Assembly (NCBI GenBank): GCA_948146395.1
Contig: OX411543.1
Location: forward strand, 22,174,026-22,238,025
Length of the DNA stretch: 64,000 nt
DNA from: Fragum whitleyi
Lineage: Eukaryota; Mollusca; Bivalvia; Cardiida; Cardiidae
Direction: 5' to 3'
Shown: positions 37,123 to 47,450 of the stretch, piece after piece
Layout of the letters: each line of letters opens with the position of its first letter
Position numbering within the stretch: the first letter of the stretch is position 1
Translations under genes and position numbers: made by a program
The notes under the pieces: generated by a model
Told to the model about the DNA's origin: nothing
The model's input: the letters and a program-made list of their open reading frames with translations, nothing else
Databases searched by the model: none

Positions 37123-38277
37123 GACGGGTCCATTTTAGAGTTTCTCATGTCTATTTACAGGATACGAAATGAGATTAACGGTGGGGCGTGGTGTCCTAAG
37201 ACGGGTCCATTCTAGAGTTTCCCATGTCTATTTACAGGATACGAAATGAGATTAACGGTGGGGCGTGGTGTCCTAAGACGGGTCCATTTTAGAGTTTCCC
37301 ATGTCTATTTACAGGATACGAAATGAGATTAACGGTGGGGCGTGGTGTCCTAAGACGGGTCCATTTTAGAGTTTCCCATGTCTATTTACAGGATACGAAA
37401 TGAGATTAACGGTGGGGCGTGGTGTCCTAAGACGGGTCCATTTTAGAGTTTCCCATGTCTATTTACAGGATACGAAATGAGATTAACGGTGGGGCGTGGT
37501 GTCCTAAGACGGGTCCATTTTAGAGTTTCCCATGTCTATTTACAGGATACGAAATGAGATTAACGGTGGGGCGTGGTGTCCTAAGACGGGTCCATTTTAG
37601 AGTTTCCCATGTCTATTTACAGGATACGAAATGAGATTAACGGTGGGGCGTGGTGTCCTAAGACGGGTCCATTTTAGAGTTTCCCATGTCTATTTACAGG
37701 ATACGAAATGAGATTAACGGTGGGGCGTGGTGTCCTAAGACAGGTCCATATTAGAGTTTCTCATGTCTAATTACAGGATACGGAATGAGATTAACGGTGG
37801 GGCGTGGTGTCCTAAGACGGGTCCATTTTAGAGTTTCCCATGTCTATTTACAGGATACGAAATGAGATTAACGGTGGGGCGTGGTGTCCTAAGACGGGTC
37901 CATATTAGAGTTTCTCATGTCTAATTACAGGATACGGAATGAGATTAACGGTGGGGCGTGGTGTCCTAAGACGGGTCCATTTTAGAGTTTCTCATGTCTA
38001 ATTACAGGATACGGAATGAGATTAACGGTGGGGCGTGGTGTCCTAAGACGGGTCCATATTAGAGTTTCTCATGTCTAATTACAGGATACGGAATGAGATT
38101 AACGGTGGGGCGTGGTGTCCTAAGACGGGTCCATTTTAGAGTTTCTCATGTCTAATTACAGGATACGGAATGAGATTAACGGTGGGGCGTGGTGTCCTAA
38201 GACGGGTCCATATTAGAGTTTCCCATGTCTATTTACAGGATACGAAATGAGATTAACGGTGGGGCGTGGTGTCCTAA
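37123..38277 (+). repeat. 15 x 77-bp tandem array of a 3' splice site plus exon start
   Basis: Exactly fifteen 77-bp units (1155 bp) without indels. Each unit is 38 bp of intron end (GACGGGTCCATTTTAGAG ... ATTTACAG) plus the first 39 bp of the discoidin exon (GATACGAAATGAGATTAACG ... GTCCTAA). Units 3-8 are identical. Units 9 and 11-14 carry a second haplotype (TCTCATG, AATTACAG, GATACGGAATG); units 12 and 14 differ from 11 and 13 by ATTTTAG versus ATATTAG, a 154-bp dimer pattern; unit 15 is mixed. Within the exonic part the only variant is CGA/CGG, both Arg. Every unit keeps the AG. All but the last are followed by TAG in frame. Confidence 0.97.
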
Positions 38278-38377
38278 GATGATCGATAAGGATTCCTATG
38301 AATATTTACAGATTGACTTGGGTAGAATGATGGTCATTACCAAGGTCGAAGTTCAAGGTCGATTTGGAAACGGAAAG
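38239..38377 (+). CDS. F5/8 type C (discoidin) domain exon, second part (partial gene)
   Basis: 139-bp exon after ATTTACAG, ending at the donor AAG|GTGAGC (phase 0). One base completes the codon split from 16544, then it reads IRNEINGGAWCPK and continues through IDKDSYEYLQIDLG, VITKVEVQ and GRFGNGK. EYLQIDLG and QGRFGNG are core strands of the F5/8C barrel; GAWCP is typical of discoidin-domain-receptor-type members, so a DDR-like collagen receptor is a reasonable but unproven guess. Together the two exons give about 82 residues, roughly half of a ~150-residue domain. The C-terminal half (GxEYxEYY-like onward) was not found downstream. The first 39 bp belong to the fifteenth array unit. Confidence 0.93.
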
Positions 38378-38411
38378 GTGAGCATGTTTTAAAATACAAC
38401 GTCTTTATATA

Positions 38412-38666
38412 TGTGACTCGTCCCGCAAAAAGGGGCCATCTGGGACTCCATAGAAAAAATATAAGAAAAAATAGATTTGTCCTATAAAAGGTCAACCAGA
38501 GATCGCATTTCAGAAGGTTTTTTTTATAGGAAGGTAGATCGATCATTCCTGATCCGGAATATAAGAAAAGTACGAAAAGTTTCGGTCCTAGTCAACCTGC
38601 TCAGTCTGACTAGGGTCGACACTTTTTGCTCAATCCAGAAGGTCCCTTTTCGCGTGACGGGTGTCA
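38412..38666. mobile_element. TGTGACCCGTCACGCG-end MITE, copy 2
   Basis: Left end TGTGACTCGTCCCGCAAAAA, right end CTTTTCGCGTGACGGGTGTCA, TA on both sides. It lies 34 bp after the donor of the second discoidin exon. Inner GTCAACCTGCTCAGTCTGAC is a small hairpin. Confidence 0.82.
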
Positions 38667-39078
38667 TATGCTTCTTACATTTACGTCGATTTGACTAATA
38701 TAAAACTTCAATGGTCCCGCAGGGATGATTGCATTTTTTGGTAGCACCTGGATTTGGAATGTTTTAAAAATGTTTTAGGATATTTGAAATATAAAATGGT
38801 CAGGTACTTAAAGAGACAGCTGGGTGATATCTAAACGCCATTGAGACTCTTTTAAAACAGAAACTGTACCGCTCAGTTACTTTCACTCAATGACTGTGGA
38901 ATAATTAAGTTTTAGAAATGTCGAGGATACATCGGAGGTCACGATAATATAATTAGTCTATTATCCTGGAAAACCAGCCTAACTCGGAAATTTCAGATGT
39001 CCTGCTCATTTCATACCAAACCATACCTATCTAAGTTCATAGAATTTCAGCCGTAAATTCAATGTGCATTGAAATCTT
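38667..39078. other. gene-less stretch
   Basis: No continuing discoidin exon or repeat recognised. Confidence 0.5.
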
Positions 39079-39149
39079 GTGCTCCAGCCGCCGCGATATG
39101 ACTGAAATAATGTTAAAAGCGGCGTAAAACCCTATTAAATCAATCAACC
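39079..39149 (+). mobile_element. SINE 3' end fragment
   Basis: Only the core and tail remain: GTGCTCCAGCCGCCGCGATA, TGACTGAAATAATG, AAAGCGGCGTAAAACCC, then AAATCAATCAACC. 5'-truncated, as expected for LINE-mobilised SINEs. Confidence 0.8.
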
Positions 39150-39190
39150 ATATTCATGAAATAAGGCATTTCGCATTTTCTACATTCATA

Positions 39191-39457
39191 ATATAAAAAG
39201 AAAAAAAACGCGGTTTAAGTGACATTATTGAAATTATAAGCGTCTGATTCGTTCTTGAAGAAGTAGGAAGCTATGCATAGAACCTGTTTGTGTATTTTAT
39301 CAAAGGGAGGTAACACATAATGCTAATTTTGTTCATCATGAAGAAAATTAGCGGTATTGGATCACCCCCTTTAACTTCACCCCAATCTCTCTCATTACAC
39401 TTATCAAATTTCATTCCAAAATCATTCCCCTCGTCAATTTCACGATGTTGTTTACTG
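39191..39457 (+). mobile_element. CAGTTA-family MITE, copy 11 (left arm missing)
   Basis: Starts in the core (AAAAAACGCGGTTTAAGTGAC), has hairpin GGGAGGTAACACATAATGCT ... AGCGGTATTGGATCACCCCC, and ends CACGATGTTGTTTACTG. Confidence 0.8.
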
Positions 39458-39690
39458 TAAGCATTAATATAATTTTCATTAATTTCCTCGTATTGGAAGA
39501 TTGTCTTTAGATCCAAAGGAAATTGTTTATTAATTAAGGGCCGGGCTACTTTTTGGACCGAAAGCAATCTTTCCGAGGGCAAAATGTGTTAAGTCCATAA
39601 AATGGACACCCGCAGTGGTTGTTGAACATTTCTTGACTAGCTAGACTCAGGAACACCAGTATAGATGCTGAATCTATTTTCATTGAAATA

Positions 39691-40525
39691 TACTCTTCAA
39701 AAAAAGTTATAACATACGATTTTTCTGAGTTCATGTAACAATCTTCGATAAATTTTGATTGATTTGTGAACAGTAAACAGGATGTAAGAATATCACATAT
39801 CATTGCGATAAATGACCCGACCACGTTTCTCAATAGAGACGTCATCGTCAAATCACGTAAAATCAGAATTCTCATTCAGCACATGCAGTTCCAGATTAAC
39901 TGGAAAGTCTTGATAGCTCTCCATTGTGTTGGGGATGAAATGCCATTGCTTGATTGCTTTTGAAATTGAACGTCTAGGCACACACCTGTAATGAAAAAAG
40001 TCAAACGAACGGAGGAACAACGTCATAAAGTTTTTTGTTGCCACAAAGCAGGCTCTATGAGACAAGCCGTTGCAAATGACTTTGCTGTTTCCGGACAGAC
40101 TATCTTTTACCTTTTGCACCGATATAACTTGCCTCATAGCGTTATGTAAAGAACCAGATCAGTCTGACGCTGGATAACAACATTCTTCCAGGACGTCGAA
40201 TGACGTAACGATATTTGGGTTTTTTTCAATCTTACTGCTACGTCAACGAACACTTATGTCTCCAGTCTAAGTTGGATCTCTGGTGAGAAAGTGTGGAACC
40301 AGATAAGAGAGGTCAAGTTTGCCATTATAAGACACGTGCGACGTAGCGTCCTTAATCAACGTCTCTGTTACAGATCTTTGATCAAAAAAATAATTTTGTT
40401 TTAATACAGTGTGAAGATGCCTAAACTTCACCTTCATTGATTGACTTTGCTCATACATAAAATATTCATGTCGAAATCATAATATGCATATAGATCAAAT
40501 GTCAAAGAACTTTTTTTGAAGAGTA
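39691..40525 (+). mobile_element. internally deleted Tc1-like transposon
   Basis: Perfect 18-bp TIRs TACTCTTCAAAAAAAGTT and AACTTTTTTTGAAGAGTA, each flanked by TA. 835 bp, shorter than usual autonomous Tc1 elements. Inside is a transposase N-terminal remnant (39991-40149, then frameshifted to about 40380). The DDE catalytic part is missing. Confidence 0.85.
39991..40380 (+). pseudogene. Tc1-like transposase N-terminal remnant
   Basis: An ATG at 39991 opens a 52-codon frame to TAA at 40147-40149, reading MKKVKRTEEQRHKVF, then KAGSMRQAVANDFAVSGQTI and FYLLHRYN. AGxxRQVAxxFxVSxxTIxxLxxRY is the first helix-turn-helix of Tc1-type transposases. After frame changes, NLTATSTNTYVSSL, ISGEKVWNQIREV and HVRRSVLNQR match the order of the second helix-turn-helix and linker (ISxxTVRNRLREx...RRPVLxxRHR). 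There is no DDE domain. Inactive; family call rests on motif order seen by eye. Confidence 0.7.
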
Positions 40526-41345
40526 TACATGTAAGTGTGGAACTTAAAGAATCAACACTGAAACATGAACTTCTTTTGAAAGATAAATCCGCAATTGTAA
40601 TTCCATTCGCACAGAATACAAGAAGGTTTCAAGTTTTATAACAAAAAGTAATATTCACGTTCAAGGGTGTGTAAAAAGTAATTCTGTCTTTTTTTTGAAA
40701 AAAAAAATCATTTTGTAAAAAGGCTTTAAAAATCCACTGTCATCATTTATCAGTGCTGCTTCTTAAATTAGCACTTTATGGGTGTCTAATACGTTATTTG
40801 GATTACAAAGTATCTGCTTTAATTAAATAATTATAAATAATTATAGAGTTGGATGACATACTGCAATGCAGCTGCACAGGCGCAGAGTAATTATCGCATT
40901 AGATTAAAATATTGCCGAGAAACCCCTTCCTTATTTCGAAAACAATGAAATAGTAAAGTAGTCCTAAAATAGCAAACACAAAAAACAAAACAATAACAAC
41001 AGCAACGACAAAAACAACAACATTGTCTTGGCCCATAAAAGATCCTTTAAGAATAACAAGAGATGAATAAATAGGTAAATAAACGAGGGACAAATCATGG
41101 GTTGAAATAATTCACGGTAAGGGAAAACTTCTGAGCTCGTCATCCCGAAAACAATAACTGACTTTAATATGTTCATCAAAAACTTACGATTCAGAAGGCA
41201 CGGTTATTACTGATGCACACATCTCAAATAGGCGGATAAGTTAACCATACTGCATACATATTTAAATCAACCCTGGTCGGACTGATATGAATCCAATCGA
41301 CATCTACACGTGGAAGGATAGGCATTAAAAACTTGGAAAAGCACA
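40526..41345. other. gene-less stretch
   Basis: A CAA/AAC-rich block at 40980-41020 produces low-complexity frames on the minus strand; no gene. Confidence 0.5.
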
Positions 41346-41603
41346 TGTTACCCGTCACTTGAAGAGGGACCATCCTGGTAGTACATAAAGTATAACCCCA
41401 GTCAAACTGCGCGGACTGCGCAGGATGACTGGGGTCGACGCTTTTCGAACCTAGCCGATTTTCTGTATCTTAAATGATCATTCTACATTTCTGTATAAGT
41501 ACTTTAGAAATGCGACCTCTGGTTGACCTGTGCTAGACCAAATCTCTTTTCAAATTTATCTTACAGAGTTCACAGGTGGTACTTTTTCACGTGACATTTC
41601 ACA
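41346..41603. mobile_element. TGTGACCCGTCACGCG-end MITE, copy 3
   Basis: Left end TGTTACCCGTCACTTGAAGA, right end TTTTTCACGTGACATTTCACA. Shares the inner GCGACCTCTGGTTGACCTG and AGTCAAACTGCGCGGACTGC segments with copy 1; the arms GACCCCAGTC-like / GACTGGGGTC form an inner stem. Confidence 0.78.
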
Positions 41604-42320
41604 TATGTATAATACTTTTATGTATCAAAAGGAAACTTGACTCTTCAACTATATACACAGCGTTAAGTAAAATACTCAGATGATACTGTGTGATTGCAAA
41701 GGCTGGTTTGAGCATTTACTAAGCACACATGGAATGTTCTTTATCCCAAATGTAATCGCAAAATTTTGTACTTATAAACACCCATGGCTCTTATTTTTTG
41801 TATTAGATTTAGTTGTTACTAATAACTTCTTCATAACTTAAATTGCTTCTTACGTTAATAAGGTTCCGTTAAAAATGCTTGATTTTCTAATTCATTTGAG
41901 TTAAAGTTATTCTGGTACGCTTTTAAGAAACAGAATAACGGTAGGGACGCAGAGAAACACAATAAAACCTTTTATAACAACTTGTTAAGTCAGCATCAAT
42001 ATTCGTCCTGTCCGGATCGTGAGGTCGAATATTATCACTTGCTTAATTGCTAATGTTTTGCCTATCGGTACATTTCCAGTTAATTCAGCGAAATAAGGAC
42101 CGGAGAAAACCTTATAAAGTCATTTATTTCACGTATCTTGAGGCATCTTATTAAGAGAACGCGGGGATATACAAGGGCTTCATAATTAAAGTCGAAAGTT
42201 TTCCGGCTTCAGGCATAGCTCTAACGAGAAACAACCAGAACATGGAAAAATGAAGACGGCCGTTTTACAGTATTTGATTTAGTCCTAATCTGATGTTGGG
42301 TATCGTAGCTATTGTAGATA
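41604..42320. other. gene-less stretch
   Basis: No feature recognised. Confidence 0.5.
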
Positions 42321-42756
42321 CTGTTAAGAACATTGTGAAATTGACAAGGTGAATGATTTTGGAATTGTTTCGGAATGAAATTGAATGAGCGTGTGGAGCG
42401 AGTTTTGAGTGAAATTAAAGGGTGGTAACCAATATTGCTAATTTTGTTCATGATGAACAAAATTAGCGATATTAATTACCTCCCTTTAATAAAATCTACG
42501 TTTTTTTCTGATTATACTTCATCGTGGACCAATCGGGCACTTCATAGTCCACACCAGCCAATAAAATCGTCGAAAAGATAGATCGATTAGAATTTATTGT
42601 TGAAAGTCTTGAACAGTTTCTAAATGTTTTCTAATGATTTCTGAGCGTTTTTGATCGATTTGAGTGAGTGTTTGGAATGAATGAATGGAGCGCTGAGTGA
42701 ATAATTAAGAATAATTTTGATCGGAATTAGTGTCAATTTTACGGTGTTTTTAACTG
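42321..42756 (-). mobile_element. CAGTTA-family MITE, copy 12 (core variant B)
   Basis: Starts CTGTTAAGAACATTGTGAAA, ends TTACGGTGTTTTTAACTG. Full central hairpin (AATATTGCTAATTTTGTTCA, TGAACAAAATTAGCGATATT). Core B with CATCGTGGACCAATCGGGC and CAGCCAATAAAATCGTCG, as in copy 1. Confidence 0.88.
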
Positions 42757-43017
42757 TGCGACATTTAAGCTTACCAAACGATATAATTATTTGTTAAGGA
42801 TTTGAGCTTTAAAATTGAATCGCTAGTACCTTCGTTTAATAATTATATCGTCTTTTTGCGACCAAAATCTCGTAAATTCCCACGTTTGAACTATCGTTAT
42901 GGATCGCCGAATCTGGATATTTTACATCAATACTTTCTTACACCATTGAATAAATATCTCTGTCTTAAAATTGAGAAATCTTTGTCCAGCTAATTGTATA
43001 GAAACAGAGTATGCACA
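42757..43017. other. spacer between two MITE copies
   Basis: 261 bp separating copies 12 and 13, which face opposite ways. No feature recognised. Confidence 0.5.
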
Positions 43018-43452
43018 CAGTTAGTTACATCGTGAAATTGGCATTCACCTCAATCAAAACCATTCTAATTCGCTCACTCAACGCTCCATTCATTCATTCC
43101 AAACACTCACTCATATCATTAAAAACGCCCAAACCCATTGAAAAATATAGAATCAACAAGGTCATTCAAATTTTGGATAGAAAAAAAAATCGCGAATTCA
43201 CTGACATAATTCAAAAGTTAAAGCATCTAATAGGTTCTTGAAGAAATAGAAAAATATCTATAGAACTTGTTTGCATATTTCATTAAAGGGAGGTAATCAA
43301 CATCGCTAATTTTATTTATCTTGAACAAAATTTGCGATATTAGATTAACACCCATTAAATTCGCTCAAAACTCGCTCCACACACTCAATCAATTTCTATC
43401 CGAAATCATTCCGAAATCATTCATCTTGTCAATTTCACGATGTTGTTAACTG
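43018..43452 (+). mobile_element. CAGTTA-family MITE, copy 13
   Basis: Left CAGTTAGTTACATCGTGAAA, right TTTCACGATGTTGTTAACTG. Core A with AAAAATCGCGAATTCACTGA and the GGGAGGTAATCAACATCGCT hairpin arm. The frame at 43011-43241 is its by-product. Confidence 0.9.
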
Positions 43453-45372
43453 TACTTTACCGACTAATTTTAAAGTATACTTTGAATGGTGCCCCGACCG
43501 ATAGTGTGAATTTACGAGAAATACAGCTTTTCTCAGGATTTTAGGAAAGATAACAACGTATTAGCGAAAATAATGAGACTTTTTTGGTCATAATTTAGGA
43601 GCAAATAATTTCTCTAAAATTGCAGATTCGCCCGAGGAGAGACCAGATACCAGGAACAAGACAAGTTAGAGATATACGAGCGATGTATCAGAAGGGCGAG
43701 GGCCTCTTGGTCTTTTCAAATCAGAAGCGCTCTGGTTTTTTTTTTATTTTTCAGTTTTTTTATTATTGAAAAAATGTAAAGAATATATGTCGATTTCATC
43801 GAGGTGAAAAACTGAAAACTAAAAAAAAACTAAATCTCACTGTTTATTACGCGAACCGGAATCATATGTTAGTGTGATAAGGTTTTTAGTTTTATATCTC
43901 CATGAAATCAACAAAATACCTTCTTCATCTTTTATTATTGAAAAAAAAAACACTAAGAACACGTATTAGGATTCATCCACGGGGAAGATTTCATAACGGA
44001 TTAGTTCATATGGAAGGTTAGGAAATAGATGCGTACTAAAAATCAATTTCATTGGGGAATAAAATCATTTATACATGTGGCTAATCAGAATGCACTAATA
44101 TTGATTGACACACCTATATTTAAATTATTCTTTAATTTGATTTCGGTATGTTGAAAAATTGATACCGAATGCAATTTCGATAAAGTTTAACGAATATGAA
44201 TGCGATCTTAGTCAAATTTAACAGCCAAAAATGCTAGTCTACAAATTTCCTAAATATTCCTGGATCAGCCGCAAAACAAAACACACTAACTCATTTACAC
44301 AATTCTGCCAGAAATTGAGTCTTTAAATTGTAAATCTAATGGAAGACATCCCAGCATGTAAAATGTAACACGCAGAATTACTGAATTATTGATGACACAT
44401 GCAGGTTCTTGAAATGAATTTATCCAGTCCCCGGAGAAGAAAAGAAAACAATCTTAACTTTATTTTCCATCTATGGTAGTACAGTTGTGCCAAAATTAGA
44501 ATTCTTTTAGGTGAATCTTATTTTTGAACTCTAAAAAACGCTGAAAAGCAACATAGGATGATACTTCGATTCTATCTGATTTTGCTTCAAATTCGAATCA
44601 TTCTATCCTGAGTATTTTGAAATTTTCAAATATTACACCTGTTTAGTTGACACATAAGACGCCATTGAATTACATAAAGTTCGTTTAAGCTAGATCAATC
44701 GACTGGTTTTTATACGTGGTCGTATATTGCTTTCATCTTCTTCGTCCGTCAGTCCGTCTGTAAGTCAGTCCTTAATGCCCGTACGTCTTTATTTTAAGAA
44801 TCCAACTCCTGCACAATTTATGGATGAATATGCACGAAGCTTAATCAGAACTCTCGTCATATTATCTGACGCATATTGCCAGTGTTAGTTGGTGTTCTCG
44901 TGCGTAGCGGGAAAGATGCCTTCATATCAAATTCTTGTTAAAGCAACCCCCTTTCCCTTCATTTACGCATTGACTTACATGTCTTCATAGATTGTATCAC
45001 ATCATGTAAGTATTCGCATATTTTTGGGTTCAGGTGGATTGATTCAGTATCACAGGAAAAGGGATGTTTCGTGGTGTTCAGCTTGAAAGAAAAAAGGGCC
45101 TTCGCGCTAAAAATCTTGTGAATCTGACCCTTGTATATACCAACTGATGAATAAGCATAATATGTGCACAGAATCGAACTCAATAAGAGACCTACTTACA
45201 TTTGGTTAGGGCTTGGTGATACTCTGCTGTAACAGATAAAGATACCTTTGTGAAAATTATACCAGTGGATGCGCACTTTATGATAGCGGTACCCTCTTTA
45301 ATTATAACAAATTGTAAAATTTATTCAAACCAAAACAAATAAACAGAATTTCAATGACACAAACCTACTATA
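43453..45372. other. gene-less stretch with a repeat fragment
   Basis: A 44735-44780 block (CGTCCGTCAGTCCGTCTGTA) with a following CAACTCCTGCACAATTTATG resembles the start of the tandem element at 57346. An open run at 43626-43730 was considered as an exon and rejected. Confidence 0.45.
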
Positions 45373-45460
45373 CTCTCGGATACCCCGGGGTCCTCCTATT
45401 TGCTACGCTATATCGTCGATATAGCGTAGCAAATATGGAGACCCCGGGGTATCCGAGGGT
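45373..45460. repeat. 88-bp near-perfect palindrome
   Basis: CTCTCGGATACCCCGGGGTC and CTCCTATTTGCTACGCTATAT pair with ATATAGCGTAGCAAATATGG and AGACCCCGGGGTATCCGAGGG. GC-rich arms ends in AT-rich surroundings. Confidence 0.88.
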
Positions 45461-46000
45461 GAATCCTCTACACTTTGGCACAAATATGCCTCCATAGCCC
45501 GAAATCGATTTAAAATCGGCGTTCATTCACGCGATTCACGACAGTTACATTGGCACTTCCGGTATAAAACAAGAAATGTTGTCAGTATCATTGTGATTCT
45601 AGACTGCCAGAATGCTTTAGCTGATATTGGACTCCATTAAATTGGAGACTTTAACAATACTGCCAATTAAGCTTCTTTCGTTCTTTCAAAGCATTGAATA
45701 ATACTGTCAAGGACTCTTTTGTCATACAAAACATAGGTTGCTGTTAATTTTTGTTTTGCAATATTTGAAGCATTTGAACCCTGTCATACTGTAATGGTTT
45801 TTACGAAAAAGGTACTCTTAAACTAAAAAAAAACATCATTACGGTTCTTGTTTGTCATAAAACGACAATAATTTACAGTTTTTAAGAAATGCGCGTAAAG
45901 ATTGCTTAGTAAACACCAGATTCTTGTATTTATTCTTTTAACAAGTACTTTCAAACGCAAACAGTTAATATTTTTTGAAAGGAAACCTCACCATAACCTT
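45461..46000. other. gene-less stretch
   Basis: No feature recognised. Confidence 0.5.
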
Positions 46001-46131
46001 GCCCTGCGTGTAGGATGACAAAACGTTGCAAACTATCTGCAGATTATACTCCGGTTTACATGCAAGTGCACGGGCAAAGCGGGGTTTAAGTTGCAAACAG
46101 TTTGCACCGTTTTGTGACCCTCAGCGCAGGA
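46001..46131. repeat. hairpin of the GCAAACTGTTTG family, copy 2
   Basis: CCCTGCGTGTAGGATGACAA and AACGTTGCAAACTATCTGCAG pair with TTGCAAACAGTTTGCACCG and TTTTGTGACCCTCAGCGCAGG. Inner ACTCCGGTTTAC and GCGGGGTTTAAG extend the arms. Confidence 0.72.
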
Positions 46132-47450
46132 CTTGTGTTAACGACGTTAAGCTGCTGATTTGTTAGACAATAAGGTCTAAGATCAGTCTGCAAAGATATG
46201 CATTGTATTCTTAACCTATACTACCTTCTTTCATAAAAAATATTTGAGAAAATCCTCTAGACACACTTGTAAAATGTACCCATAACTTCACAAACAAGTA
46301 TGAATCAGCATTAAGTATAAGTAGCAATGAATGGATTATCCCTTGTACTCTAAAGGGGATATAACAAATATGTTAATGCATGATGATTTCCGTTCGTATT
46401 AGGTATGGTTCCTCTTCTTGAAAACGAATAAAAAATTATAGTTATAATCTTAGTAATTCACAAGAGAGTGAGACGTGAAATTAAATTATAGGATATAAGA
46501 CGCATTATACATGTTTTCTCCGAAATAAAATTGGCAACGGCAATATATATGTAGAATTATACATAGAAGAAAAAAATAAGCACTTCCTAGTTACTTTGAC
46601 AGGAAAAACATTTTCATTTGTCCCAAGCTTATCGTTGATACCACAGTCGTAATTTCCACGCATGGTGCCTTCATATCAATCAAGAAAAACCCATTAAACT
46701 TTTCAATATATTTTCTGAAAGCACAATCCCTGCATAGTTTACGGTTGATTTTTCTCTTCCCGCTGACAGTAACAATGTATCAAGTCTTACTTAATCATTC
46801 CCTGACTGTTTTCTATTGATTTTGAATTGAGCCTCCTTGTTCTCTTTTTCATTTCTAATTCTACTGCGAGTTTGGATTTTTTTTTTGCAATCTTGAGCGC
46901 TTAATAAAAAGATACATTTTATTTCATAGAATTTATTACAGTATTATTTCAGAATTACAGCTTTAATCTCATTTTGACATTTGAGTCTAATTATTTTGAT
47001 TTGAGAATGAGAAAAGTTTTATAACATCGGGTCCTTATTCACAGAGGGATGGAAAAATAGCTTGATTTTAAAAATCGAAATTGACATTTAGAAACAACAA
47101 CAACAACAAAAACAAAATTATAGTAAGCCTAGAGTTACTGAAATAATTGAAATGAAGCAGATTTTATGATTATGCGATGAAAAATGAAAATTCTTCATTT
47201 TCAAATCATCTTAGAGATCAGAATGACGTGTACGCTTTTCTTGATCTTCTTTATGAATCTCTTAGGAAACAGGAAATTTAGTATCATTTAGGAAATAGGA
47301 CATTCAGTTTGCACAAATTCTTGTTAAGCGATACCCTAGAAAGTTCGTAATCCGTTCGATTTCATTTCAGTTTCGAAAAAAAGCCTTTCTTCCATCGTAT
47401 TAAACGGATTTATCATTACACGTACAAATGTTTCAAATCCACGAATATTC
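46132..47450. other. gene-less stretch
   Basis: ACAACAACAACAAAAAC microsatellite at 47094-47115; otherwise nothing recognised. Confidence 0.5.

Larger units (their letters stand above)
16545..38238 (+). other. intron (~21.7 kb) between the two discoidin exons
   Basis: Phase-2 intron running from GTAAAA at 16545 to ATTTACAG ending at 38238. The donor and acceptor halves of the split codon give AGG (Arg). The end is complicated by fourteen extra copies of the acceptor region (37123-38200). It contains at least ten mobile-element or hairpin families listed separately. The joining is inferred from phase and domain continuity, not from RNA. Confidence 0.8.

Noticed and set aside
37123..38277. The 77-bp array as a CRISPR-like repeat
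   Set aside because: Units are contiguous with no spacers, the host is eukaryotic, and the unit coincides with a splice boundary.
39546..39875. 109-codon minus-strand frame overlapping the Tc1-like element
   Set aside because: It crosses the element's left boundary and runs opposite to the transposase remnant.
43626..43730. Possible exon (GETRYQEQDKLEIYERC in one frame) after a TTGCAG
   Set aside because: Weak acceptor, no donor in frame, no family recognised; it runs into a T-rich tract.
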